From DTU089 sp002440045 (lineage in GTDB: Bacteria > Bacillota > Clostridia > Oscillospirales > Acutalibacteraceae): a DNA stretch of 59,404 nt. The translations under genes and the position numbers were made by a program. The stretch's first letter is position 1. Each line of letters opens with the position of its first letter. Positions 44,788-53,331 of this stretch are shown here, one piece after another. The stretch is taken from positions 1 to 59,404 of the forward strand of contig CALABP010000057.1 in assembly GCA_937885695.1 (NCBI GenBank), read 5' to 3'. The notes under the pieces are model-generated. The model saw only the letters and a program-made list of their open reading frames with translations, was not told where the DNA came from and made no database searches.

Positions 44788-44817
44788 AAGAACACCTCCG
44801 AAACAGTTATCACAATA

Positions 44818-44846
44818 TTATTACATTAAAACGCTCTTTTTGTCAA
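44818..44846 (-). promoter_or_regulatory. Promoter of the rsmD operon
   Basis: Minus strand TTGACA (44841-44846), 17 bases, TAATAA (44818-44823), 30 bases before the rsmD ATG. It lies between the uvrC stop and rsmD. Confidence 0.7.
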
Positions 44847-44867
44847 GTTTTTTTGGAAAGAGGCAAG

Positions 44868-46703
44868 TTATTCGCCGTGAAACGCAATAAATATATTATG
44901 CGCCGCCGCCTTTGTTATGCCGGGAACATCAAGAAGCTCCTCTTCTGTCGCCTTTTCTATATTTTCAAGAGTCGAAAACTTAATTAAAAGATTTTTCGCT
45001 CTTTTTTCGCCGACGCCTTCTATTTCGGTAAGCGCCGAAGCCATTGCTCTTTTTGTATGCTTTTTTCTGTGGTATGAAACGGCGAAACGGTGCACCTCGT
45101 CCTGAATGGTTGTAACAAGCGAAAACGCCTTGCGCTTTGAATTAAATTCAACACGTCCGCCGCCCGTTGAAATTGCCGAGGTTTTGTGCTTGCTGTCTTT
45201 CACCATACCGAAAACGGGAACATCTGCGCCGTGCTTTTTCATTACGGGCAAAACAGCGTTCACCTGACCCTTGCCGCCGTCGAGCAAAATAAGGTCGGGA
45301 AGCCGCCCGAAGCCGTCCGAAATTCCTTTTTCTTTGCACTTTTCGTATTCGGAAAGCCGTCTGTCAAGCACCTCTGCCATAGAGGCGTAGTCGTCCTGCC
45401 CCGAAAAGCCCTTTATCATAAATCGCCTGTACGCTTTTTTCAGGGGCTTTCCGTCAAGAAAGACCACCATACCCGCAACGTTGTCGCTGCCTGCGGTGTG
45501 GGATATATCATAGCTTTCAATATATGCGGGCGTTGTTTCAAGCCCGAGCATTGTGCTTAATTCTTCAAGTGCGGAGCGCTCTTTGGCGCTTCCGAGATAT
45601 TTTTCGCAAAGCTTTTGCGTGGCGTTGTTTTTGCACATTTCAACAAGTCTTTGCTGTTCGCCCTTTTGCGGAACGACAATCGAGACGGAAGAACCGCGCT
45701 TTTTTGAAAGCCATTTTTCAATATCCTCTTTGCCGTAAGGCGCTTTTTCAACCTCAATACGCGGCGGTACGGAGCGGTTCATTGAATAATAAGACGTCAA
45801 AAACTCCGAGAGCATATTTTCTTCGCTGTCAAGCGCTTCGGAAAAGAAATGCTCCGTGTCCGACAGTCTGTTGTCAAAAAAGCGAAGAACCGAAAGACAG
45901 GCGTGTTCTTCAAACACGCTCATCGCAAAAACATCCTGCTCTTTATATGTTGTGAACACTACCTTTTGGCGGTTCACCGTTTTTTCAATGCTTCTTATTG
46001 TATCGCGAAGCTTTGCCGCTCTTTCAAAATCAAGATTTTCGGCGGCGGCTTCCATTTCTTTTTCAAGCCTTTTTATTGTGTCGCGGCTGCCGCTTTTAAG
46101 AAACGACAGCGCGCCCTCAACGTTTTTTTCGTACTCTTCAAGGCTCAGCTTCCCCGAGCACGGCGCACAGCATATGCCGATGTGGCTGTTAAGACACGGG
46201 CGCTCTTTGCCGATGTCGCGCGGGAACACCCTTGAACACGTCGGGAGCTTATAAATGCGCTTTGCTTCCTCCACAGCGCGCGTCACTGAATAGCCCTGTG
46301 TAAACGGGCCGATATATTCAGCGCCGTCGTCAAAAATCTGAAGCGCGGGATAAATGTTGCGCCACTCGCCTTTTGTGACCCTTATATAGCTGTAGCCCTT
46401 GTCGTCTTTTAAAAGAATATTGTATTTCGGCATATTCTGTTTTATAAGACTGCATTCGAGCACAAGCGCCTCAAACTCGCTGTCGGTAAGAATATAGTCA
46501 AAATCCTCAACGTTTTCGACCATTTTGCGTACTTTCGGCAAATGCTTTTCCTGCGAGCCGAAATACTGGCTGACGCGGTTTTTAAGCGCCTTTGCCTTGC
46601 CGATGTAAATGATGTCGGAGGCAGCGTTTTTCATAATGTAAACGCCCGGCGTCAGCGGCAGTTTATTTGCTTTGTCTTTTAACCTTCTCAGGCGTTCATC
46701 CAC
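44868..46703 (-). CDS. uvrC: Excinuclease ABC subunit C
   Basis: Makes both incisions around DNA lesions in nucleotide excision repair. 611 residues from a GTG start preceded by GGAGG. GIY-YIG nuclease domain PGVYIMKNAASDIIYIGKAK; Cys-rich linker CLNSHIGICCAPC; UVR motif for UvrB binding (EKEMEAAAENLDFERAAKLR); RNase H-like nuclease with ESYDISHTAGSDNVAGMVVF and DLILLDGGKGQ; C-terminal helix-hairpin-helix EIEGVGEKRAKNLL and DVPGITKAAAHNI. It lies downstream of the HPr gene, separated by a terminator. Confidence 0.97.
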   Translation of the reverse strand: MDERLRRLKDKANKLPLTPGVYIMKNAASDIIYIGKAKALKNRVSQYFGSQEKHLPKVRKMVENVEDFDYILTDSEFEALVLECSLIKQNMPKYNILLKDDKGYSYIRVTKGEWRNIYPALQIFDDGAEYIGPFTQGYSVTRAVEEAKRIYKLPTCSRVFPRDIGKERPCLNSHIGICCAPCSGKLSLEEYEKNVEGALSFLKSGSRDTIKRLEKEMEAAAENLDFERAAKLRDTIRSIEKTVNRQKVVFTTYKEQDVFAMSVFEEHACLSVLRFFDNRLSDTEHFFSEALDSEENMLSEFLTSYYSMNRSVPPRIEVEKAPYGKEDIEKWLSKKRGSSVSIVVPQKGEQQRLVEMCKNNATQKLCEKYLGSAKERSALEELSTMLGLETTPAYIESYDISHTAGSDNVAGMVVFLDGKPLKKAYRRFMIKGFSGQDDYASMAEVLDRRLSEYEKCKEKGISDGFGRLPDLILLDGGKGQVNAVLPVMKKHGADVPVFGMVKDSKHKTSAISTGGGRVEFNSKRKAFSLVTTIQDEVHRFAVSYHRKKHTKRAMASALTEIEGVGEKRAKNLLIKFSTLENIEKATEEELLDVPGITKAAAHNIFIAFHGE

Positions 46704-46724
46704 TGTGTTTCCCTCCTAAAACAA

Positions 46725-46750
46725 AACGGCAAAGGTCGCCCTTCGCCGTT
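46725..46750 (-). terminator. Terminator of the HPr gene
   Basis: Minus strand AACGGCGAAGG-GCGA-CCTTTGCCGTT (one mismatch) followed by TTGTTTT. It separates HPr from uvrC by about 20 bases, so uvrC either depends on read-through or on a promoter not obvious to me. Confidence 0.82.
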
Positions 46751-46767
46751 AAGTATTGAAATTAAAA

Positions 46768-47031
46768 TTATTCGGCAAAGCCGCTTTCAACAAGCTCTAC
46801 AAGTGCGTTTACGGCCTGTTCTTCATCAACGCCGCCGGCGATTATGCGAATGTCGGTGCCGCCCATAATACCGAGTGAAAGCACGCCGAGAAGGCTTTTT
46901 GCGTTTACTCTTCTTTCGTCTTTCTCAAGCCAGATAGATGACTTGAACTCGTTTGCCTTTTGAATAAAGAAGGTTGCGGGACGTGCATGAAGCCCGACCT
47001 GATTCTGAACTGTAACATCTTTAACGTACAT
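46768..47031 (-). CDS. ptsH: HPr phosphocarrier protein
   Basis: Small phosphotransferase-system protein of 87 residues from YVKDVTVQNQVGLHARPA (GGGAG nine bases upstream; a start six codons earlier has none). His15 in GLHARPA is the phosphate acceptor from enzyme I. Ser46 in VNAKSLLGVLSLGI is the regulatory site for HPr kinase in Firmicutes, so it can serve in carbon catabolite control. It stands apart from ptsI, with its own promoter (47128-47155) and terminator. Confidence 0.94.
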   Translation of the reverse strand: MYVKDVTVQNQVGLHARPATFFIQKANEFKSSIWLEKDERRVNAKSLLGVLSLGIMGGTDIRIIAGGVDEEQAVNALVELVESGFAE

Positions 47032-47127
47032 AATACTTGTCTCCCACATTTAATTGATATAATCGGTTTGGCAAAACGGCAATGAAAGAAGCCGCAAGCC
47101 ATATACATTTCTCATAAAGCCTAATAT

Positions 47128-47155
47128 ATTATATCAAAAAATTTTTTTAAGTCAA
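47128..47155 (-). promoter_or_regulatory. Promoter of the HPr gene
   Basis: Minus strand TTGACT (47150-47155), 16 bases of A/T, TATAAT (47128-47133); the leader is about 90 bases. The rest of the gap up to trmD (47156-47288) holds only a weak GCGGC/GCCGC stem at 47201-47220 without a U run. Confidence 0.7.
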
Positions 47156-47288
47156 CGAAAAAGGACAACCTTTTAAATAATTCATACGGAATACTAAACT
47201 GCGGCGAATTTAAAAGCCGCGATTTGTGCAATTTTAATACAATTTTTCGCGTTTGATATTCAATATGAACAATTAATATGCGTGTTAT

Positions 47289-48050
47289 TTATTCTATTTC
47301 CGATTTATCGCTTTCTATTCCGTTTTCTTTAATTCTTTTAAGAATTTTTAAATCTTCTTTTGTAAGAGCGGCTTTTGAAAGAAGCTCGGGCCGTCTTAAA
47401 AGCGTTCTTTCAAGCGATTTTTCGCGCTGCCATTTTCTTATGTTTTCGTGATGACCCGAATAAAGCACCTCGGGCACCGAAACGCCGTGCCATGAAACGG
47501 GCTTTGTATATTGCGGGTATTCAAGCAGTGACGAATAGTGGCTTTCGCCCATAAAACCCTCGGGGTCCGAAAGCACGCCTGGAATCATTCTTGAAACGGC
47601 GTCGGCAAGAATCATTGCGGGCATTTCGCCGCCCGTTACCACATAGTCACCTATTGAAATTTCTTCATCGACAAGCTCGTCAAGAACGCGCTGGTCAACG
47701 CCCTCGTATCTGCCGCAAAGAATGGCGATGTTGTTCATCTTTGACAGCTCTTTCACGCGCTTTTGCGTAAGCGTTTTTCCGCACGGCGACATATATATGA
47801 AATGCGGCTTTTCGCCGACCTCGCCGCACACCTTCATAAATGTGTCGTAAATGGGCTGTGCCATCATAAGCATTCCTTCGCCGCCGCCGTAAGGCGTGTC
47901 GTCAACCTGATTGTGCTTATTAACGGCAAATTCGCGTATCTGATGAAATTTGATTTCCACAATATTCTTTTTTCGCGCCCTGCCTATTACGCTTTCGCTC
48001 ATAACGGCGTCGCACATTTCGGGGAAAAGCGTTAAAATATCAATCCTCAT
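47289..48050 (-). CDS. trmD: tRNA (guanine-37-N1) methyltransferase
   Basis: Makes m1G37 next to the anticodon and so prevents frameshifting. 253 residues. Knotted SPOUT fold; typical motifs RIDILTLFPEMCDAVMSES, VDDTPYGGGEGMLM, YMSPCGKTLTQK, LCGRYEGVDQRV and SIGDYVVTGGEMPAMIL. It overlaps the rimM 3' end by 11 bases. In many Firmicutes rplS follows; here it does not. Confidence 0.97.
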   Translation of the reverse strand: MRIDILTLFPEMCDAVMSESVIGRARKKNIVEIKFHQIREFAVNKHNQVDDTPYGGGEGMLMMAQPIYDTFMKVCGEVGEKPHFIYMSPCGKTLTQKRVKELSKMNNIAILCGRYEGVDQRVLDELVDEEISIGDYVVTGGEMPAMILADAVSRMIPGVLSDPEGFMGESHYSSLLEYPQYTKPVSWHGVSVPEVLYSGHHENIRKWQREKSLERTLLRRPELLSKAALTKEDLKILKRIKENGIESDKSEIE

Positions 48051-48561
48051 CTTTAAAAAGCCCCCTGAGCGGTTTTATAAAAATCTTTCCGTTTTCAACG
48101 TCGCAGTCAATAACAACGTCTTTAATTGCGGGTATAAGCACCTCTTCGTTTTCGGGCGTTTTTATATACCACACGTCGTTTGCGCCCGTCGGGGCAACGT
48201 CAAACAGTTCGCCGTAAAGCAAATCTTTGTTTTCGGCGTCATAAACGCCGCAACCGATAAGCTCGCTTACAAACCATTTGCCCTTTTCAAGGTGCGCGTC
48301 GCTTCGTTTAAAATAAAGAATTTTGTTTTTTAAAGCCGCCGCGTCCTCAACGGAATCTACCGATTCAAGCTTCATTATAACAATATTTCCGTGCGGGCGC
48401 GCCATCCTTACGCTGACGGGCGTGTCACCGTTTGCGTCAAAATAAAGCGTTTTGAATTTTTTTGCAAATTCGGGTGCGTCGCACCACGGGTTAAGGCGAA
48501 TTTCGCCGCGAATGCCGTGAGTTGACACAATTTGCCCGAGTTCGAGAAAATCTTTTATCAT
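48040..48561 (-). CDS. rimM: 16S rRNA processing protein RimM
   Basis: Assembly factor for the head of the 30S subunit that binds S19. 173 residues. N-terminal beta-barrel with LGQIVSTHGIRGEIRLNP and C-terminal PRC barrel with GKWFVSELIGCGVYD and EVLIPAIKDVVIDCDVENG. A terminator hairpin (48595-48628) lies between khpA and this gene. Confidence 0.95.
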   Translation of the reverse strand: MIKDFLELGQIVSTHGIRGEIRLNPWCDAPEFAKKFKTLYFDANGDTPVSVRMARPHGNIVIMKLESVDSVEDAAALKNKILYFKRSDAHLEKGKWFVSELIGCGVYDAENKDLLYGELFDVAPTGANDVWYIKTPENEEVLIPAIKDVVIDCDVENGKIFIKPLRGLFKDED

Positions 48562-48594
48562 AAAAACTCTCCGATTTTAGATTTTAATAAAAAA

Positions 48595-48628
48595 GCCCTC
48601 CGTCGGAAAAATCCGCACATCGGAGGGC
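48595..48628 (-). terminator. Internal terminator between khpA and rimM
   Basis: Minus strand GCCCTCCG pairs with CGGAGGGC around an 18-base loop, followed by TTTTTTATTAAAAT. It lies 9 bases after the khpA stop, in the middle of a well-known operon, so it probably reduces expression of rimM and trmD relative to rpsP. Confidence 0.8.
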
Positions 48629-48636
48629 ACATTTTT

Positions 48637-48879
48637 TCAGTCTATTTCGACCAGAATTTTTACATCTTTGCGGATAGCGGCTGCGCGCATTACCGTGCGA
48701 ATGGCCTTTGCTATTCTGCCCTGTTTGCCTATCACTCTGCCCATATCCTCGGGGGCTACATGAAGGTGATAAACCGTTACGCCGTCTTCATCGGGCTCGT
48801 CTGCCACGACCTGAACGGCATCGGGAGAGTCAACAAGACCCTTTGCAAGCGTTTCAAGCAATTCTTTCATAACCGACAC
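48637..48879 (-). CDS. khpA: KH-domain RNA-binding protein KhpA
   Basis: 80 residues. A single KH domain with the RNA-binding loop VIGKQGRIAKAIRTVMRAAA. Firmicutes KhpA (YlqC) pairs with KhpB and influences small-RNA function and cell size. It lies six bases after rpsP. Confidence 0.93.
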   Translation of the reverse strand: MSVMKELLETLAKGLVDSPDAVQVVADEPDEDGVTVYHLHVAPEDMGRVIGKQGRIAKAIRTVMRAAAIRKDVKILVEID

Positions 48880-48884
48880 CCTGA

Positions 48885-49130
48885 TTATTTAATGATATTC
48901 TGTTTTTTAAGAAGTGCGCGAACAGTGTCTGTGGGCTGTGCGCCGTTCTCAATCCACTTTGTTACCTTTTCAGCGTCAAGCTTGATTTCAGCAGGATTTG
49001 CAAGGGGGTTGTAGTAACCTACTTCCTCAATGAATCTGCCGTCACGCGGATAACGTGAATCAGCAACTACCACACGATAGAAAGGTGCTTTTTTTGCGCC
49101 CATACGGCGAAGACGAATTTTTACTGCCAT
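48885..49130 (-). CDS. rpsP: 30S ribosomal protein S16
   Basis: 81 residues, standard: AVKIRLRRMGAKKAPFYRVV at the start, then VADSRYPRDGRFIEEVGYYNP. GGAGG lies before the ATG. Third gene of the ylxM-ffh-rpsP-khpA-rimM-trmD series. Confidence 0.98.
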   Translation of the reverse strand: MAVKIRLRRMGAKKAPFYRVVVADSRYPRDGRFIEEVGYYNPLANPAEIKLDAEKVTKWIENGAQPTDTVRALLKKQNIIK

Positions 49131-49202
49131 TTTAATTACCTCCGAAAATTATTTATAAATATTTATACAATCACGTTTTCGTGTTTGCTACAAAATACGG
49201 CG

Positions 49203-50579
49203 TTACATCGGGAAGCCGCCCATGCCGCCCATATTGCCCATTCCGGGGACGTTACCCATACGCTGCATACGCTTCATCATCTTTTTTGACGATTTGCCGT
49301 TAAGCTGCTTATAGATTTTTTGCATCTGGCGGTATTGGTTCAAAAGTCTGTTGACATCTTCAACCTGCATTCCGCAGCCCGCGGCTATACGCCGTTTGCG
49401 CGAGGGGTTGATTATGTCGGGGTTTGCACGCTCTTTTAAAGTCATAGAGCGGATTATTGCCATGGTATAGTCTATTTGCCTGTCGTCAACATCTGTATCC
49501 TTAAGCTTTTTGCCGAGACCGGGAATCATTGAAAGAATATCTTTCATCGGCCCCATTTTTTTCATCTCTTCAAACTGCATAAGCATATCGTTGAGGTCAA
49601 GCTTGTTTGCGCGAAGCTTTTTTTCAAGCTCTTCGGCCTTTTTCTCGTTAAGCGTGTTTTCGGCTTTTTCAATAAGCGAAAGCATATCGCCCATTCCGAG
49701 AATGCGGCTTGCCATTCTGTCGGGGTGAAAAACGTCAAGGTCCTTGAGTTTTTCGCCGACGCCCACAAACTTAATGGGCTTGCCAGTGACCGCGCGCGCA
49801 GAAAGCGCCGCGCCGCCTCTGGTATCGCCGTCGAGCTTTGTGAGCACAAGTCCGTCGATTCCGAGAGCCTCGTCAAAGGCGGATGCAACGGTTACGGCGT
49901 CCTGACCGAGCATTGAGTCGATAACAAGAAGAATTTCGTGCGGCTTTACGGCGGCTTTAATATTCTTTAACTCCTGCATAAGCTCGGTGTCTATGTGAAG
50001 TCTGCCCGCAGTATCAAGGAAAACATAGTCGTAGCCTTGGTCTTTTGCAAGCTTGATTGCTTCTTTTGCAATGGTTACGGGGTCCTGCTGACCCATTTCA
50101 AACACGGGAACATCTATCTGTTCGCCGACAACCTGAAGCTGTTTTATAGCGGCGGGTCTGTAAATGTCGCAGGCAACAAGAAGCGGTCTGTGCCCCTGCT
50201 CTTTAAGCCGCAAAGCGATTTTTGCACAGTGCGTTGTTTTACCTGAGCCCTGAAGGCCGCACATCATAACTACCGTCGGCGGATGCGAAGCAGAAGCGAG
50301 TCTTGACTGAGTGCCGCCCATTAAAGCGGTAAGCTCTTCGTTGACTATTTTAATTACCATCTGCGCGGGGGTAAGACTTTCCATTACCTTTGCGCCGATG
50401 GCGCGCTCGGTTACGGTATTTGTAAAGTCCTTTGCCACCTTGTAGTTAACGTCCGCTTCAAGCAGTGCGAGCCTTACTTCACGCATAGCCTCGCGAACAT
50501 CGGCCTCCGTAAGGCTACCCTTGCTTCTGAGTTTTTTAAAGGCGGATTCGAGCTTATCGGAAAGGCCTTCAAATGCCAT
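49203..50579 (-). CDS. ffh: Signal recognition particle protein Ffh
   Basis: GTPase that binds signal sequences and the 4.5S RNA. 458 residues. NG domain with CGLQGSGKTTHCAKIALRL, DIYRPAAIKQL, DTAGRLHIDTELMQEL and TKLDGDTRGGAALS; then the methionine-rich M domain (SRKRRIAAGCGMQVEDVNRL) with a Gly/Met tail. Its partner FtsY is at 27669-29039. It lies 17 bases after ylxM. Confidence 0.98.
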   Translation of the reverse strand: MAFEGLSDKLESAFKKLRSKGSLTEADVREAMREVRLALLEADVNYKVAKDFTNTVTERAIGAKVMESLTPAQMVIKIVNEELTALMGGTQSRLASASHPPTVVMMCGLQGSGKTTHCAKIALRLKEQGHRPLLVACDIYRPAAIKQLQVVGEQIDVPVFEMGQQDPVTIAKEAIKLAKDQGYDYVFLDTAGRLHIDTELMQELKNIKAAVKPHEILLVIDSMLGQDAVTVASAFDEALGIDGLVLTKLDGDTRGGAALSARAVTGKPIKFVGVGEKLKDLDVFHPDRMASRILGMGDMLSLIEKAENTLNEKKAEELEKKLRANKLDLNDMLMQFEEMKKMGPMKDILSMIPGLGKKLKDTDVDDRQIDYTMAIIRSMTLKERANPDIINPSRKRRIAAGCGMQVEDVNRLLNQYRQMQKIYKQLNGKSSKKMMKRMQRMGNVPGMGNMGGMGGFPM

Positions 50580-50596
50580 ACGAATACCTCCTTAAG

Positions 50597-50959
50597 TTAT
50601 TCATCATACGAAACGATTATTGATTTTATGCGCACAACCGCGTCGTTAATCTCTCTTGAAAGAGAAATGTTCATATTGTAATTGTTGATGGTGTCGGCGC
50701 ATTTCATAATTTCGTCAAAGCTTTCTTTAAGCTGTTTTGAACGCTTTGCAAAGCCGAGCTTTTTTTCCATATCGAAAAGCTGTGCTTCGGCGCGCTTTAT
50801 TGCGTCGCGGACACCTTGGCGCGTTATGCCCTCGTTCTCGGCAATTTCTGAAAGCGACAAATCGTCATTATAGTAATAATCCAAAAACTTGCGCTGATTA
50901 TCGGTAAGCATTTCGCCGTAATAGTCGGTAAGAAGCACCACATCAAGATTCTTTGCCAC
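50597..50959 (-). CDS. ylxM: YlxM-type helix-turn-helix protein
   Basis: 120 residues. A sigma-70 region 4-like helix-turn-helix (DDLSLSEIAENEGITRQGVR), preceded by LLTDYYGEMLTDNQRKFLDYY. Members lie directly before ffh and are thought to act with the signal recognition particle. First gene of the operon, with a perfect promoter at 51011-51039. Confidence 0.93.
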   Translation of the reverse strand: MAKNLDVVLLTDYYGEMLTDNQRKFLDYYYNDDLSLSEIAENEGITRQGVRDAIKRAEAQLFDMEKKLGFAKRSKQLKESFDEIMKCADTINNYNMNISLSREINDAVVRIKSIIVSYDE

Positions 50960-51010
50960 AAAATCACCTCCGAACGGGTTGTGTAAAGACCATTCGCTTT
51001 ACAGACAGGC

Positions 51011-51039
51011 ATTATAACAAAGCCCCGAGCTTTTGTCAA
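51011..51039 (-). promoter_or_regulatory. Sigma-A promoter of the ylxM-ffh operon
   Basis: Minus strand TTGACA (51034-51039), 17 bases, TATAAT (51011-51016), a perfect consensus with a leader of about 45 bases. Confidence 0.87.
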
Positions 51040-51045
51040 GGGTAT

Positions 51046-51129
51046 TTAAAAATTTTTATTTTTTCCGTTTTTTATTGCTTGCTTAACTATCTCTTGCTTT
51101 TTTCTTGCTTCTTGTGTTATCATATTCAT
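51046..51129 (-). pseudogene. Relic of an IS transposase N-terminus
   Basis: Only 27 codons remain: MNMITQEARKKQEIVKQAIK, then NGKNKNF and stop. The opening resembles, from memory, the start of helix-turn-helix/integrase-type transposases of gut Clostridia (M-I-x-Q-E-A-R-K-x-Q...). AGGAAG lies 10 bases before the ATG and a TATAAT at 51171-51176 could be its old promoter. No further transposase sequence or terminal repeat is visible. The rest of the 51130-51287 gap shows nothing else. Confidence 0.4.
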
Positions 51130-51287
51130 GAGAAGTACTTCTTCCTTTGGTTAATGTTTTCGGCAAATCCATTATACCATATTTTGAAGTTACTTCTCTT
51201 CTTTTTTTGGGTCACATCATTTTAACACATACAGGCTCAATTCAATAAAGTCAATCGAACCGAAGCTACCGTCGATTAACAAAACCT

Positions 51288-52454
51288 TTATTTACTTATA
51301 CGCTTTTTGCCCGTGATTTTAAACGTCATTTCAACCATAACTATCATTAAAACAAAGAATGCCAAAATATAAATCGGCATAATTTTATATCCCAAAATTC
51401 CGCCGAGCAAGCCGAACAGCGGCGGAATAAACGTTGAACCGACATAGGCGCTTGCCATTTGTATTCCGATTATCGCGCCTGAATTTTCTTCGCCGAAATT
51501 GCTCGGTGTGGAATGAATAATGCAGGGGTAAATCGGCGCGCACCCAAGACCGATTATTATAAATCCTATTTGCGAAACAATAATATAATCCGTCGGAATA
51601 AAAAGCAAAACAACGCCGCAGAGCAAAACGCCCGTTCCGAGCTCAATCATTTTTTTGTCGCCCAATTTATCAGTAATAAAGCCGCACAAAAATCTTCCGA
51701 CGGTTATGCCGATATAAAACAGCGAAGCGAGCCTTGCCGCCTGCTCTGCGGGCATATTTTTCACCGCCGAAAAATATGTGCTTGCCCAGTTCATTGTTGT
51801 TGCTTCTGCCGCGCAATATGCAAAAAAGCCGACAAGAAGAAACGGCACGCCTTTTATTTTAAGAGCTTTAATTAAGCCGATGCTTTTCCCGGAAGACGCC
51901 GAGGTGTCTTTATTGACCTTCCAGACGGGCAATGTCAAAAGAAGAAGCAAGGCTATTCCCAACTGCAAAAATCCCACTATGCGATAGCCCGTGTTCCAAA
52001 CGGAATAAGTCAGCGCATAGCTCATAACAAACGGGCTTACTATCGTTCCGACGCCCCAAAAGCAGTGAAGCCAGCTCATACTTTTTGAAGAATAGTGAAG
52101 CGCAACATAGTTGTTTAAAGCGGCGTCTATCGCGCCTGCGCCGAGCCCATAGGGAATTGCAAAAGCTATAAGCATCCAAAAGCTTGTTGAAACAGAAAAG
52201 CCGAAAAGCGCAATTACCGTTAAAAACACACTGCCCACGGTAACGATTTTTGTGGAAAGCTTTCGCGTCAGTTTATCCGAAAGAAGGCTTGACACAATCG
52301 TTCCGCCTGAAATAATCATTGAAATAATGCCCATATAAGAAATGGGCACGTTCATTTCGGCGTGCATAACAGTCCAGCCCGAGCCTAAAAGCGAGTCGGG
52401 CAAGCCGAGACTTATAAAAGCTATATAAATAAGTACAAGTAAAAGCGAATACAT
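51288..52454 (-). CDS. MFS transporter
   Basis: 388 residues with about 12 hydrophobic segments spread evenly and no signal peptide. Typical major-facilitator turn LLSDKLTRKLSTK between helices 2 and 3 and GRFLCGFITDKLGDKKMIELG between helices 8 and 9. Sequence AIPYGLGAGAIDAALNNYVA recalls the FucP/sugar-porter branch. Substrate not deducible. It is followed by the gap with the IS relic, and preceded by the YunG-like gene. Confidence 0.9.
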   Translation of the reverse strand: MYSLLLVLIYIAFISLGLPDSLLGSGWTVMHAEMNVPISYMGIISMIISGGTIVSSLLSDKLTRKLSTKIVTVGSVFLTVIALFGFSVSTSFWMLIAFAIPYGLGAGAIDAALNNYVALHYSSKSMSWLHCFWGVGTIVSPFVMSYALTYSVWNTGYRIVGFLQLGIALLLLLTLPVWKVNKDTSASSGKSIGLIKALKIKGVPFLLVGFFAYCAAEATTMNWASTYFSAVKNMPAEQAARLASLFYIGITVGRFLCGFITDKLGDKKMIELGTGVLLCGVVLLFIPTDYIIVSQIGFIIIGLGCAPIYPCIIHSTPSNFGEENSGAIIGIQMASAYVGSTFIPPLFGLLGGILGYKIMPIYILAFFVLMIVMVEMTFKITGKKRISK

Positions 52455-52488
52455 AGGTTATCCCCCGTTATAAAAGCATTTGCAAAAT

Positions 52489-52968
52489 TCAGACGTTTTC
52501 CGCTTTTTGAAGCTGCTCTGCGACAGACTTCACAAGTATTTTATATCTTTTGTGCGTGTCGGCATTTTTTCCGCAGTATTCCCGCGGGACTTCTTCGTTG
52601 CGGCTGTAATCAACATAAAGATTATACAAATCGAATTGGTCGCTTGTCAAATCTATATAATGATTGTTAATCTTATTAAAATAATGCGTTCCGCCGCCAC
52701 TTACACGCACTTTATGAATCGTTCCGCCGAACATATCGCAAACAAGCATTGCCGTTATCGCGCACTGCCCGTACGTCGGGTCGTTATAAAAATCATAATC
52801 TTTCTGACAACTCGGAAAAGCCGTTTCTTTGCACCACGCTTCAAGCAAAATTTCAAACAGCCTGTTTATTGAGAGTATAGCCTGATTTTTTCCGTTTTTT
52901 CGTTGAATATCCGCAGTGTACTCACTGCCGTAGTATGTAATGGGACGGCACGATTTTGTTTTAAACAT
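52489..52968 (-). CDS. YunG-like small protein
   Basis: 159 residues from FKTKSCRPITYYG (GGGGTG five bases upstream; another start five codons earlier). The pattern YGQCAITAMLVCDMFGG, then GGGTHYFNKINNHYIDLTSDQF is that of YunG-type proteins. A Cys69-His95-Asp106 arrangement is compatible with a papain-like or transglutaminase-like fold, but catalysis is not shown. It may be cotranscribed with the MFS gene (34-base gap). Confidence 0.65.
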   Translation of the reverse strand: MFKTKSCRPITYYGSEYTADIQRKNGKNQAILSINRLFEILLEAWCKETAFPSCQKDYDFYNDPTYGQCAITAMLVCDMFGGTIHKVRVSGGGTHYFNKINNHYIDLTSDQFDLYNLYVDYSRNEEVPREYCGKNADTHKRYKILVKSVAEQLQKAENV

Positions 52969-53127
52969 TTTAACACCCCGCATTTTTACACCGTGATTTT
53001 ATCATAACATAACGCCAAAAGCAATTAATACAACTAAATAACTGCATAAATAAGTAAAAACAGCGTGAAAAACCGGGTATTTCGGTACAAAAAATCTTTT
53101 GTTTTACAAAAAATAATTCCTGTAAGG

Positions 53128-53156
53128 TTGACAAATTCACATAACGTGATTATAAT
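53128..53156 (+). promoter_or_regulatory. Perfect promoter of a candidate small RNA
   Basis: TTGACA (53128-53133), 17 bases, TATAAT (53151-53156) on the plus strand. There is no gene downstream on this strand within reach: the next plus-strand gene begins at 57474. Confidence 0.8.
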
Positions 53157-53161
53157 ATTGG

Positions 53162-53290
53162 TAACAGGACTCCCCGCACCTCTCAACGATGTGACCCAGG
53201 GGAGACATTTTTATATACAGCTATATTTGAATAGACACAATCAGGCATAAGAGCGCCGAACGATGCAGTTCCCTTATGCCTGATTTTATT
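53162..53290 (+). ncRNA. Candidate small non-coding RNA
   Basis: Predicted transcript from the perfect promoter at 53128-53156. Its first part contains the stem CTCCCC (53170-53175) with GGGGAG (53199-53204) closing GCACCTCTCAACGATGTGAC, followed by ACATTTTTATA, which may itself be a terminator (RNA of about 50 bases). A second stem CAGGCATAAG/CTTATGCCTG (53242-53282) followed by ATTTTATT would end a longer form of about 125 bases. No start codon with a ribosome binding site follows the promoter. No match to 4.5S RNA, 6S RNA, RNase P RNA or a riboswitch class that I know. The gap 52969-53331 holds nothing else. Confidence 0.55.
53242..53282 (+). repeat. Repeat hairpin, copy C
   Basis: CAGGCATAAG (53242-53251) and CTTATGCCTG (53273-53282) form a perfect ten-base stem. 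It shares GGCATAAGAG and CGAAC spacing with the copies at 169-193 and 27025-27059, but the loop is diverged. Confidence 0.6.
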
Positions 53291-53331
53291 AATTTAAAAA
53301 TACAAATCTTAACGGCTTGATTTATCAAAAA

